This document shows positions 32,299 through 46,525 of a DNA stretch of 64,000 nt, piece after piece. Origin of the DNA: Monocercomonoides exilis. Its lineage: Eukaryota; Preaxostyla; Oxymonadida; Polymastigidae. The first letter of the stretch is position 1, and each line of letters starts with the position of its first letter. The translations under genes were made by a program, and so were the position numbers. The notes beneath the pieces were generated by a model, which worked only from the letters and a program-made list of their open reading frames with translations, was not told the origin of the DNA and searched no databases. The stretch lies in the NCBI GenBank assembly GCA_001643675.2, contig LSRY02000035.1:496001-560000 (forward strand), in the 5' to 3' direction.

Positions 32299-33996
32299 TC
32301 ATTCATCTGCCCAAATGAATATTGGTAGAGGAGGAAATGAAGGACAGTTGTGAGTTAATGAAACAGGAAACATGTATTTAGAAGGTTGGGAATTATCTTG
32401 TTGAACAATTCTGTGCGTATCTTTCAATTTCATGCCCTGACATGCACTATCAATTGATTGGTGAAGTGAAGTTATTTCTTTTTTCATATCTCTCTTTTCA
32501 GAAAGAGGACTAAGAGCAACTATGGTGTGGTAGTGCTTTGGCTAAACAAAAGTTCATTAATAAAAAGAAATTATTATCAACTTTTTCAAAAATTATTTTC
32601 AAACTTGGTAATATGGATTTTGAAGAACCCATTCCTCAATTGCCAATGGTGAATCCATGAATGTGATAACTTGTGAAAAGCTCTTAAGATTTGTTAGTCT
32701 AGCTGACAAAGGTTTAACATCTGCTGGGGCAACAGAATTCAGTGAACTCTAAAAAATTTTTGTTGATAATTTTTGAATAAAAAAATAATTAAAAATTTAA
32801 ACAAAACATTGGAAACAAACCTCAATTGATGCAATATCAATTCCCATCATGTTTCTTCCAGCTGGTGATATTTTCTTTATCCTCGAATACCTATATGAAA
32901 ATAAAAACGAAAATGAAAAAAAATTAATATTATTAAAAATCTCAAAAACAAAAAATGGAAAAATAAAAGTTTGGAGTGTGCGGGCTTCGATCCCGCTGCC
33001 TCTCGCATGCGAAGCGAGCGATCTACCAATTGAGCTAACACCCCATACCGAAACAAAATTTATCATTTCATTTTTGTTATTAAAAATTTTCTCTTTTGTC
33101 TCTTTTTAACAAACCCTTCCAAAACAACTTCAACCATATGTTCCAATGCACTCTGCCAACAACATTTTTTGAAATTTAAGCTAAACTGTTCTGGTAGCAA
33201 GTCTCTGTTTGACAATATCTCAGACGACTTTGTAACTTGATCCAGCTTTTCTTTAAATTTGCAGAATTCTGTTGTTATTGTTCTTACATAGTTATTGCAA
33301 TCAGTTGTCATATCACGAACATTCCAACTATAAGTGAAATAAACAAACAAATTATAAGATTGTTTAAATTAAGATAAACAGTTAAAATAAAAAGTGGCTT
33401 CATACCTTATGCGCTCGATTTCAATTGGTACCTTTTCGAGATTTATTAGTGAAATTGCGATGTTATGATAGATAATCTGTATGCACATTGATATGTTATA
33501 TTCACATAATAAAATAGAGAAATAATAAATATTATAAATAATAATAATAATTTGCTCAAATAAACAAATTTCAATAAAAAATAAAAAAAAATAAAAAAAA
33601 AAAAAAAAATGAAAATTTTTCATTTTCTATTTATCTTCAAAAACACAAACCGCTCTTATTTCCTGAGCTTTCTCAATGAGTGAATCGAAAAAAGAGGAGT
33701 GGAGCGCCTTCTGATCAGCAGGCGTCAGAAATGGCAGGAAAAACGACTTCAGAGAAGAGATATAAGCAGCAAGTGTGGCTAGTGCTTCTGAGGCAACAAG
33801 TCGTTGATTGACAGTTGTGGGGGACTGAGGAAGGAGAACGAGATGGAAAGAGAGAGAGAAAAAGAAAGAAAGAAAGAAAGAAAGAAAGAAATAGATGAAG
33901 GACAAAAAAATAAAGGAATGAATGAAATAAACGTTTTTCAAAAAATATAGAACAAATCCACATTATAAAAATAAAATAAAATAAAATAAAATAAAA

Positions 33997-34042
<46 letters not shown>

Positions 34043-34084
34043 AGAGAAAGAGAGAAAGAGAAAGAGAGAAAGAGAAAGAGAGAA

Positions 34085-34115
<31 letters not shown>

Positions 34116-37100
34116 AAGAAAGTTCTTCGCATTCAATCAAATGAGCAAATATCCATACTCTGAGTGTGAGTGCAGGGATTATCGACTCCATCGTGAATTC
34201 CTGTGAAAGAGGGCTGTTTTGTGGGTATGTCGAAGGAATCGCCACGCCAAAGGGTATTTCCAATGGCCCATCGCCTTGTTTTCCTGCAGCAGAAACAGAA
34301 GAAGAAGAAGAAGAAGAAGAAGAAGAAGATTGGCGTTGTTGTTGAGAAGAAGAAGAGGAAGATGATGATGATGATGATAAAAGTGCGGGTGAATTCACAT
34401 ATCCACTTAGTCCCAGTGGGGAAGCAGAAGGTGGAGGAGAAGAAGGAGAGAAAGAAGAAGAAGAAGAAGAAGAAGTGAATGTCTCCTTCACCGATGAAAA
34501 GAACTTTGACACTCCCTTTTCGATGTCATTCATCACGCTGCTTCCACTCGACCCGTCTCCACTTTTCGTTTTGCCTCTCTTCCCTCCTCCAATCGCTACA
34601 GAACCAGCACTGCCAACCAAACTTCCCCCTCCTCCTCCTCCTCCTCCTCCTCCGCTTCTATCGCCCATCATCCTTCCTCCTCTTCCCCTGATGCTTCCAA
34701 ACCCTCCATTCCCTCCTCCTCCTCCTCCTCCTGCAATTATCCCTCCTCTCTCTCTTTCCCTCTCCCTCTCCCTCCCTCTCCCTTCATACTCCTCCTCTTC
34801 CTCTTCCTCAGCGGTTCTTGTCTCGCTCAAATAGTCCATCCTTCCATCGCTCCTCATCCTCAGCGACCCATCTGCCTCTGTCAGTTGTGCATTCGCCATC
34901 GCATTCCCCATCTCCTGCGACGTCTTCCAGTCCAGCCTGCCCTTCTCCTTCCACCCTCCTCCTCCTCCTCCTCCTCCTCCTCCCATCTCTGTTTTGCTCC
35001 CTCTGCTCCCTCTCTCACTGCCCCACTCATCAGACGTCGCAGTCTCACTCCCTTGTGACATCGTTTCCGCTCCGTCTTCTTTGTTTCTCGTCAGCTTCTT
35101 CTTCATCCGCTGGAACAGCCCCATCTTCTTCTCCCCTTCATACACACCTGAACCTTCTAACACCATCCGCCCCATCGGTGCTTCGTTTAGACTGGCAGAC
35201 GGAGAGACAGGAGGAGAATAAGAAGAAGAGGAAGAAGGGGAAGGTGAAGGAGAAGGAGAAAGAGACAAACGATGTGATGCCGGCTGTGACGAAGCAGAAA
35301 GTCTGTCTTCTTCTCTGTTGTTGTTGTTGCTATTGCTGCTGACGCTGATGTTTGGTGGATTTCCTATTGCTCCTCTTCCGCTTCCTCCTCCTCCTCCTCC
35401 TCCTCCTCCTCCTCCAACATTACTGCTAACATTATTGTTATTACTATAACTACTATTACTATTGCTGTTACTTCCTTTCATTCCATACACATCAGACATG
35501 GCGCGTGTGTGAGCAGCAGCGACTCTCTTCGAAACAGGCGGTGATGTTGCATAGACAGCAGGCGGAGAACGGCTGGTTGGAGAGAGGGGGGGCTTGAGGG
35601 AAGAGACAGAGAGAGAAGAAAAGGAAGAAGCAGAAGAAGAGGAGGAGGAAGAGGAAGAGGAAGAAGAGGAAGAAGAAGAAGCATTTGAGCGAGAAGAAGA
35701 ACGAATAGGAGAAGCGCCATAGAAAGTAGGGCGGGGGATAGGGGAAGGGGCGAGGGAGGCAGCCATTGAGGAAGAGAGGGGGAAAACGACAGGACAAGAG
35801 AGATGGAGGAATTCGCGAACAAGAAAGCGAGCGAGGGGAACAGGGAAGAAGAGGAGGAAAGGGGGGAAGACTCCTGGGGGAAGGCGAAGGGAAGGCAAGT
35901 CGAAGAAAGGAGAAGAAGGAGGAGGGAGGGAAAGAGAAGATGTGACAGGTGGGGTGAAGGCGGTGAGGGTGAGGTTGGGAGGGAAGAAGGGAGACTGGGG
36001 TTGAGGTTGAGAGGAAGAAGAGAAGGAAGAAGAAGGAGAAGGAGAAGAAGAAGAAGAAGAAGAAGGAGAAGGAGAAGATGCGTTTGACGCAGAAGGGAAG
36101 AGAGAAGCAGAAGAAGGAGGAACAAATGTTGACACGTTGGATGAAGATAAAGTTTGAGGGGGAGCACCTGAAGATGGAGTTAAGCTATCATAAGGAGGAA
36201 GAGTGGGAGAAGGAGAAGAAGGAGAAGAAGAGGAGGAGGAAGGAGAAGGTGAAGGAGAAGTCGAAGGAGAAGGCGAAGCAAGCAAAGACGCAGAAAAAGG
36301 AGAAAGAAGAGAGAATTTCTGAGTTCTAAGTGCTGAAAAGAGCTGGCTGTAAGTCGCAATTTCATTCGCGTTCTGAGTGAATACAGTGTTGTAAGCAAAA
36401 GAAGAAGAGGAAGAAGAAGAAGAAGACGTGAAAGCTGTCCAAGTGGAAGAAGAAGAGGAAGAAGAAGGAGAAGACGTGGCTAATCCAGCATGATCAATAT
36501 GCGGAGCAACATGAGAAGGCAGAGAGAAAGGAGAAAGAGGACGAGAAGGAGCAATAAACGCAGCGGTGGGCAAAGCGAAGAGGGAAGAGACAGAAAAATG
36601 GAAGATGCGGAAGAGCTGGGAGACTGCGTAGAGGATGTCGGGTGCCAGCACAGGGAAGGAAACCATCAGTTGGAGGAACTGGATGGAGGTGTCAAGGACA
36701 CGATAGCTGAGGGTGGTGAAGACGTGGTAGGAGGAGAGCAAAGGAGAAGGGGAAGGAGAAGGAGAAGGGGAGGGGGAAAGAGAAAGAGGGAAAGAAGGAG
36801 AAGGAGAAAGGGAAGATAAAAGAGATTTGCCACTGGTCAATGCATTTGATTGAGGTTGAGGTTGAGGTTGAGTGATGAAGGAATCTCTGTTCATAAGCTG
36901 TCCATCTTCAGTGCTGTTTTCTGAGGAAGGATGAGAAGAAGAGGAAGAAGAAGAAGAGAAAGAAGGCGAAAGAAGAGAAGGAGAGTGAAGTGAAGGCGCC
37001 AAGTGCATCGAAGGAGAAGTCGGAGGTGTTGGTGAATGTGCTCTTCTTCGGCTGTCGTTGCGAGTGGTGAGGGAAGACGGAGATTGCAATAAAGATGAAG

Positions 37101-40100
37101 AAGAAGATGATGATGATGATGAAGAGGAGGAGGAAGAGGAAGAGGAAGAAGAAGAAGAAGGAGCAGCCAATACAACAAAGGGAGTAGCTACTGCTGTTGT
37201 GAATGGGTTGCCGTATGAGCTGATCTTCTGCTCAAACAGACGAATCGCTGGATGTGCTGAGTCTACAAGCGACGCTGGCACAAAAGAAGAAGAAGAAGCA
37301 GAAGAAGAAGAAGAAGAAGAAGAAGAAGTGATTCCACTACCAATTGCAACAGAACCTCTTCCCATTCCTCTTCCTTCTCTTCCTCTTCCTCCTGCCAATG
37401 ATGCAGCAGCCACTGCAGATGAAGCTGGCATTCCCCTCACAGACAAGGCAGGCTTCTTCACAAGCGCCCCGTCCTTGTCAATTGTGACTGTATCCAGTGG
37501 AGGCAAGAGAGGCATCGGCTGTTCATTGGCAATGCTCCCTGTGGCTCCTCTTCTTCCTCCTTGAATGTTCTCTTCTGCTTCTTCTGCTTCTGCTTCTTCT
37601 TCTTCGTATTCTTCACTCACTTCTTCATATTCGGATTCCCCTTCTTCTTCCTCTTCCTCTTCTCCTTCGTTCGTCGTTACACCATCAGCATTCACCCGGC
37701 CATTCCCTTTTCTATTGTTGTTATTATTATTCCTTCCATCATTTACTGTCTTCTGAACAACATCTCCTTCTCCTTCTCCTTCTCCTTCTCCTTCTCCTTC
37801 TCCACTTCCTCCCTCCATCTGCAACTGCATCTGCTCCATCTCCTTCTCCTCCACCACCAGCATCGTGTCCCTCCACTCCTCCGTCACCTCGTCCCCCAGC
37901 TCAATCGCCTTCATCACAAATCGTGTGGTTTCAAACGGTTTTGGATACACCTCCCACACTTCTCCCTTTGCACATTCACTCACACAGCTCAGCTGCTCCT
38001 TTTGGAAGGCGAGGAAGAAGCGCTTCGCCTGCTGCTGCATCAGAAGCATCAGCTGTGTGGAGAAGCGGCCAAACCGACCAAAAGGTGGGGTGACACGAGG
38101 AATGTAGTCGACTTCGACGCTTTCGTCGTCGATTTCTTCATCTTCTTCGTTTTCTTCTTCATTTTCTCTTTCTTTTCCTTCTCTTTTTATTCCTTCTTCT
38201 CCTTCTTCTCCTTCTTCTCCTTCACTTCCCTCTAAACTGTTTGGTGCTTGCTCATCTCCGCTGGATGTATTGTTGTTTTCTCCATCGGTACTTTCATCTG
38301 CAGAAGAAGAAGAAGAAGAAGAAGAAGAAGAACTTGAATTCGGTTCTTTTGCTCTTCCTTCGTCTCCTTCTCCTTCTCCTTCTCCTTCTTTCTCTCTGTT
38401 TATAGCATTCACTTCAACTTTTCCTTTTCCTTTTCCTTTTCTCTTTTTCTTTCCTTTTCCATCGTTGTCTGCTTCATCATCATCATCTTCTTCTTCTTCT
38501 TCGCTAACAGCCTCCCCATTCTCCTTCGCAAAGCACCTTCTTCTCCTCTTCTCCTCCATATTCCTCTTCTTCTCTCTCCTCCTCTTCCTCGCCTCCTCCC
38601 TCCTCGCCTCCTCCTCCTTCCTCCTCTCCTCCTCCCTCTTCCTCTCCTCCTTCTCCTTCTCTGTCATCATCAGCACCTCCGTCCCCCCACTGAACAGGTC
38701 CCCAACCGCGCCGAACCTCCCCAGCAGCACCCAGAGTGAGGCAAACTTCTCCCTCTGCGCAATGGACGGGGCAGCAGCCGCGAAGGCGTTGGCCAATTTG
38801 CGCTGGACCAGGTCCCACAGGTCGATGCGCCAGGCAGCGAGGGAATGGGCGAGGACAGGGCCAAAGGAGAAGCGGTGCTGGTGGGTGATGGCGGCGATGT
38901 GGATGCGGTGGAAGGCGAAGAGGAGCTCACAGAGAGCGAGGAGGAGGGCCTGGATGAACTGGGGGAAGAGGCGGGATGGGACGGAGGAGCAGAGGTCGCT
39001 GAACTCGGAGCGGTGGAGGGGAGTGGGGTGGGAAGAGGAAGAGGAGGAGGAGGAGGAGGAGAAAGGAGAAGAAGAAGAAGAAGAAGGAACGTTGGCCTGA
39101 TTGCGGATGAGAGAATGTGGATGAGAAGAAGAAAAGGGTATAAATAGAGGGAAAATGTTTGAAATGAAAATAAGAGAGAGAGAGAAAGAGAGAGAAAGAA
39201 AGAAAGAGAAAGAGAAAGAGATATATAATGACATATTAAAAATTGTGTCCATAACAATGTTGGAATTTTCGAAATGAAAATGATCACAAATAAATACATT
39301 TTTTCATATATATTTTTTCTTTAACCTTTTCTTATTATTTCTCAAAATAAACAAAAGAAGAAGAATTTTCATATTTTTTTTGATATTTTTATTCATTTTC
39401 ATTTCTCATCAACAAACCTTCAAGAAATTGAATGTCGCGTCGTGTGCGTCCTTGTTCAGCCTTGTGATGAAGATGTTCTTGGATGATTGGGTTGACAAAT
39501 CAATTGTTAGTTTTGTGATGATTGGTGAAAAAATAATTTTTATATTTTTTTGTTTGTTTATTGACAGTTTTTGAAGAAAGTGAAGGAATTGATAAGACGC
39601 AGAATTGGTATGAAAGGAGAGAAGGAGGTTTTAAAAAATAAATAAATAAATAAGAAAAAGTTTAATTTAAAGAATATTACAAATAATATTTTGAAAATAA
39701 AATAAAATAAAATAAAATGCAGCAAACTTTAAAGTGATCCTGGGGATCGATGCTGAGCGAGACATCAATTTGGAAAGGAAGCTTTTTCACATCTTCGAAA
39801 CTGATTTTTCATTAAGCATATTCAAAAAGTTTATAAAAAAAATAAAAGGAAAGAATTCAAATAAATAAATTAATTAAATAAATTAAATTAATTAATTTAT
39901 AAATTTTATAAATAAATAAATAAATATTCGATTGGTCAAAATAAATTGATTTCAAACCCGGCCATAACAGATAAAAAATCATGCTCATTGAATGTGTTGC
40001 AAACGTCAGCAAGCATGTACTGCATGTGATTTACCATTCTTGTTGCATTTTCCTCAGTTGAAGAAAAATAACAATTGTTAGAAAATTAGATAATGAACGG

Positions 40101-40950
40101 AAAAAATGAAAAATATATAATGCAAGCAAATGTGGATTAAAATACGATAATATATCAAAACGGAACAGTGCGAACATACCACAAGCTTTGTTTCATAATA
40201 GCGCAAAAATGTAAACTCCTTAAAAAGGGTCCTGAATGATGCGCAACGTAAAATAGCTTCTAGCCCCTGTGAGATAAATATAATTTTTGTATTAAAAAAT
40301 GTCAAGCAATACGGCTCTAAAATTAATTGTAAATACCGCATGGTAATCTCGTTTTAATAAGCAATCTTGAACTTCTTTCTCAATTAGACGAAGTTGTATC
40401 AATTTTTCAACAATTTCAAGACATTCCTACAAAATTACAAACCAACACACAAAAAATAATGTTGTCAAATATAAATTTTTAAATTGAAACGCAAACAGTC
40501 AAATGCTCTTTTCTGTGATACTTTTTGGAAATTTCAGCACTGTGGGTATAGAATTCATCATCAGCATCATGTAAAGCATTTCGGCTAGCCTGCACAGATG
40601 TTCTAACAATGTTCAGCTCGGTTGACACTTCTTGTATCTTTCTCATAGCAGTCACTTCATGGATATTTAATTATTAAATAAATTTATTTTTAAAAATAAA
40701 TAAATTTTTAAAAATGAAATTTCAATGGTTGCAAACAAAATGCATCGTAGTTTCTTAAAACTTTTCGAGATAACAGTACACTGTTACGATGCGCTTCTTC
40801 TGCTTTAATCTGTATTTGGCGGTCAATAATTTGCATGCTTAATCTAGTTTTAGAGAGGGTCTGCATCGTCAATATAAAATCTTTATAATCTTCTAGATTA
40901 ACTTCTTCATCGTTGTATTCTTGTTGACTTTGGTAAAAGCTTGAAATCAT
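32299..40950 (-). CDS. VPS50: VPS50/syndetin, EARP endosomal tethering complex subunit
   Basis: Fourteen exons join in frame to 2209 residues: 40950-40737, 40654-40497, 40426-40337, 40266-40180, 40052-39958, 39800-39728, 39477-39418, 39096-34159, 33824-33651, 33476-33406, 33327-33115, 32890-32821, 32748-32605, 32541-32299. Twelve of the 13 donors fit GTTTG or GTATG. Exons 1-7 give the helical N-terminal vesicle-tether domain. Exon 8 holds SEFSDLCSSVPSRLF, KGEVWEVYP, LFEQKISSYGNPF and a helix ending ILYAVSQLFRIF, all at positions matching animal syndetin. Exons 9-12 carry QRLVASEALATLAAYI, SWNVRDMTTDCNNYVR and EGYSRIKKISPAGRN. VPS50 directs recycling from early endosomes with VPS51-53. The animal protein is about 960 residues; exon 8 adds over 1100 residues of Ser, Gly, Glu and Asp low complexity. 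Intron 11 contains a tRNA gene. Confidence 0.85.
32972..33044 (-). tRNA. tRNA-Ala (anticodon CGC)
   Basis: The minus strand folds into a full cloverleaf of 73 nt. The acceptor stem GGGGTGT pairs with ACACTCC (one G-T), and the discriminator is A. The D-arm contains TAGCTCAATTGGTAGA. The anticodon stem CTCGC/GCGAG encloses TTCGCAT, giving anticodon CGC. The T-arm GCGGG/CCCGC encloses ATCGAAG, a slightly unusual loop. A and B boxes match the RNA polymerase III consensus. There is no intron in the tRNA. It lies within intron 11 of VPS50 (32891-33114) on the same strand. Confidence 0.93.
33825..34158 (-). repeat. VPS50 intron 8 with long (CT)n / purine-pyrimidine tract
   Basis: This 334 bp intron has a GTATGG donor and a TTCCTCAG acceptor. 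On the plus strand it shows (AGAA)n near 33864-33890 and GA/AGAAAG repeats from about 33998 to 34122, which read as CT-rich on the sense strand. Confidence 0.75.
39097..39417 (-). repeat. VPS50 intron 7 with (CT)n-type tract
   Basis: This 321 bp intron has a GTTTGT donor and an AATCAG acceptor. A CT-rich sense-strand tract at about 39170-39225 resembles that of intron 8. Confidence 0.7.
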
Positions 40951-41028
40951 ATGAACAAATAAATAAATGATCGCATTTTCCCACAAGCATAAAAAAATTG
41001 AGAAATAACTATATCACAAGAGATCAGA
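40951..41028. promoter_or_regulatory. 78 bp divergent promoter region, VPS50 / BUD20
   Basis: The chosen start codons of VPS50 (minus, 40950) and BUD20/ZNF593 (plus, 41029) face away from each other across 78 bp of AT-rich DNA. Both promoters and 5' leaders must lie here or overlap the genes. No TATA or initiator consensus can be assigned with confidence. Confidence 0.5.
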
Positions 41029-41618
41029 ATGGGTAGAAACGCTCGTTCTCGAAAGCATTGCAAAACTAGCGGTCATAAAACCGCAAAACGTGCTATATAT
41101 TTTTCAAGAGATCTTGACCTTGTGCATTCAGACGTTGAAAAAGGTTTCATAATTTGTTGTTTTGAATTTGTTATATTTGATATTATATTTGTTTATATTC
41201 TGCATATTTCAGGAAAAGCACCACCTAAAATAAACCCTGATGATGATAGACAATGTATTTTTTTATTTTTATTCTTCTATTTATTTCAATTATTTGTTAA
41301 AATATTGTGTTTTTTAATAGTTTTATGTATAACATGTTCGCGATATTTCATTGATGAGCGTTCTTTACTTGATCACAAGAGAACAAAGCAGCACAAGCGA
41401 AGGTTTTATCAGTGAAGATATATTTTGAAAAAAATATTTTCAAATTTTATTTTTTGATTAGATTGAAGGCATTAAAAGAAAAGCCGTATACCAGTGATGA
41501 TGCAATTCTTGGAGCAGGAAAAGGACTTCCAAGAGCAGGATATGACGATGGTCCAGCACATCCGACAGAGCCAAAAGAAGACATTTCAGAAGGCAAAATG
41601 GACATTCAAGAAGATTGA
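41029..41618 (+). CDS. BUD20: Bud20/ZNF593 C2H2 zinc-finger ribosome biogenesis factor
   Basis: Exons: 41029-41143, 41213-41254, 41321-41402 and 41462-41618, joining in frame to 131 residues, ending in TGA. Introns are 69, 66 and 59 bp with donors GTTTCA, GTATTT and GTTTTA. The N-terminus is basic (MGRNARSRKHCKTSGHKTAK), then comes the family's DLDLVHSDVE segment and one C2H2 finger (CITCSRYFIDERSLLDH, ending in HKRR). The C-terminal LKEKPYTSDDAILGAG matches the region after the finger in ZNF593/Bud20. The length is typical. In other eukaryotes the protein accompanies pre-60S subunits and helps their export from the nucleus. Confidence 0.88.
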
Positions 41619-41944
41619 AAATTCATTTCATAATAAATCCACAATTTTTATTTATGGAATGCCACTTCATATATTTCAATTTTTGTTTTGCTTTGAATTT
41701 TATCAATAGCTTTGAATTATAAAGTTATTTTTTTAATATTTTTTTAATGATCTTTGTAGAACAAAAAATTGATGTTGTTATAAATATTTGCTTGTCTTCT
41801 TTTTATTCTTCTTCTTCTTTTTTTTTTTTTTTTTAATCCTTGCAAATTTGAAAAAGAAAAATTTTCTTTTTCTAATTAAACTTTTTTGAATCAAATAAAA
41901 TTGCGGGTTCAGATCGAAAACGATCATTTTATATTTGCTGAGAA
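41619..41944. other. Intergenic stretch with poly(T)
   Basis: This is the BUD20 3' region and eS6 upstream region. A T run lies near 41818-41836. No gene is seen. Confidence 0.4.
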
Positions 41945-43498
41945 ATGAAAGTTAGAAGAACATTTATAATTTATAATTGATTGCAAAATAATAAATGTTT
42001 TAAATTCGTGTTTTATATATAGCTTAATATTTCTTATCCAGCTACTGGACAGCAAAAGTTGATTGAGATCAACGATGAGCAGAAGATGTATGTTACATTT
42101 CTCAAATTACTTTTAACACAAAATGAACATTTTATTTTTCTCTTTTTAATTCTTGAAGACATATCTTCATGGAGAAACAGATGGGCCAGGAAGTTGATGG
42201 AAGTGCTTTGGGCGAGGAATTCAAAGGATACATTTTCAAGATCTCTGGTGGAAATGACAAGCAGGGGTTTCCAATGAAACAAGGCATTTTGTCCGCAAAT
42301 CGAGTTCGCATCATCCTCAAGAAAGGTATTGATATCATTACAGATTTTTAATTCAAAGAATGTTTTTGCAATCTGTAATGGTTTTTTCCTGTGATAAGGT
42401 GATAAATGCTTCCGTGAACGCAGGGAGGGGGAGAGAAAGAGAAAGTCTGTTCGTGGATGTATCGTGTCCAACGATATCTGCGTTTTGGATTTGGTGATCA
42501 CAAAGAAAGGACCAAAGGATATCGAAGGAATCACAGACAAGCCAAGGCCCAGACGTCTCGGACCAAAAAGAGCTGGAAACATCCGCAAACTCTTCGGATT
42601 GCCAAAGACAGCTGATGTGAGGAAATATGTTATCCGTAGGAAGTTGCCAAAGGGAGGATCAAAGGCACCAAAGATCCAAAGACTTATCACTCCACTTCGC
42701 ATTGCTCGTAAGAAGTATCTCGCAAAGAAGAAGATTGCATCAGCAAAGAAGACAACAAAAGAGCTTCTTGCATACAAGAAGATGCTTCTTGAGAAGAGAA
42801 ATGAGAAGAAGAAGGAAGCCATTGAGAAGGCCAGAAGGAAGTTGCAACTCAAGAAATTGAAGGAAAAGAAAGAAGCCAAAAAGAGATGGCTGAAGAAAAT
42901 TGCAAGCATCGAAAAGAAGACAGGAAAGAAATACGTAGTTGCTCCAAAGAAGCCGAAGACAAAGAAAGTTGAGGTTGTCCAAAAAGTTGATACAAAGAAA
43001 TATGATGTTGATAATGTTGACAAATCACACAAAGCCGCTCCATTGCCAGCAATTTTGCTTGCTGAGCTTGACAAGAAATCAGGAAAGAAATCAAAAGCAA
43101 CAAAGGGATCCGCAAAGACTGCAACAAAAGCCCCAGCAAAGACAGTTGCTCCAGCAAAGAAGGCAACAAAGGAGACACCAAAAACTGTCTCAAAGGCAAA
43201 GACAGAAAAGAAACTTGCAACAAAAGAGGCACCAAAGGAAGCAGCCAAAGCTACAAAAGAAGTAAAACCAACTAAAGCATCCAAGCCTGCAAAGGGAACA
43301 CCAAAAACTACACAGAAAGCAGCTCCAAAGGCAGCCCCAAAATCCACATCAAAAGCAACTGAAAAAGTTGTTAAAAAAGCTGCCCCAAAACCAAAAAATG
43401 CTCCAGCTCCATCAAAATCTGTATCCAAGCCTGCACAAAAGCCAGCTCAAAAGTCTGATGTTAAAACAACTAAAAAAGCTGCACCAAAGAAGAAGTAA
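41945..43498 (+). CDS. RPS6: 40S ribosomal protein eS6 with long Lys/Ala/Pro C-terminal tail
   Basis: Exons: 41945-41950 (only two codons, Met-Lys), 42023-42087, 42159-42325 and 42399-43498, in frame to 445 residues with a TAA stop. Donors are GTTAGA, GTATGT and GTATTG. The N-terminus reads [13 protein letters not shown], followed by [30 protein letters not shown] and [17 protein letters not shown], all eS6 signatures. Typical eS6 ends near residue 235-250. Here a charged linker runs to about 305 and then about 140 residues of Lys, Ala, Pro, Thr and Ser repeats (PAKT, KAAPK units) like a histone H1 tail. The usual Ser-rich S6-kinase target tail is not recognisable. eS6 lies on the solvent side of the small subunit. 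Confidence 0.92.
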
Positions 43499-46525
<3,027 letters not shown>

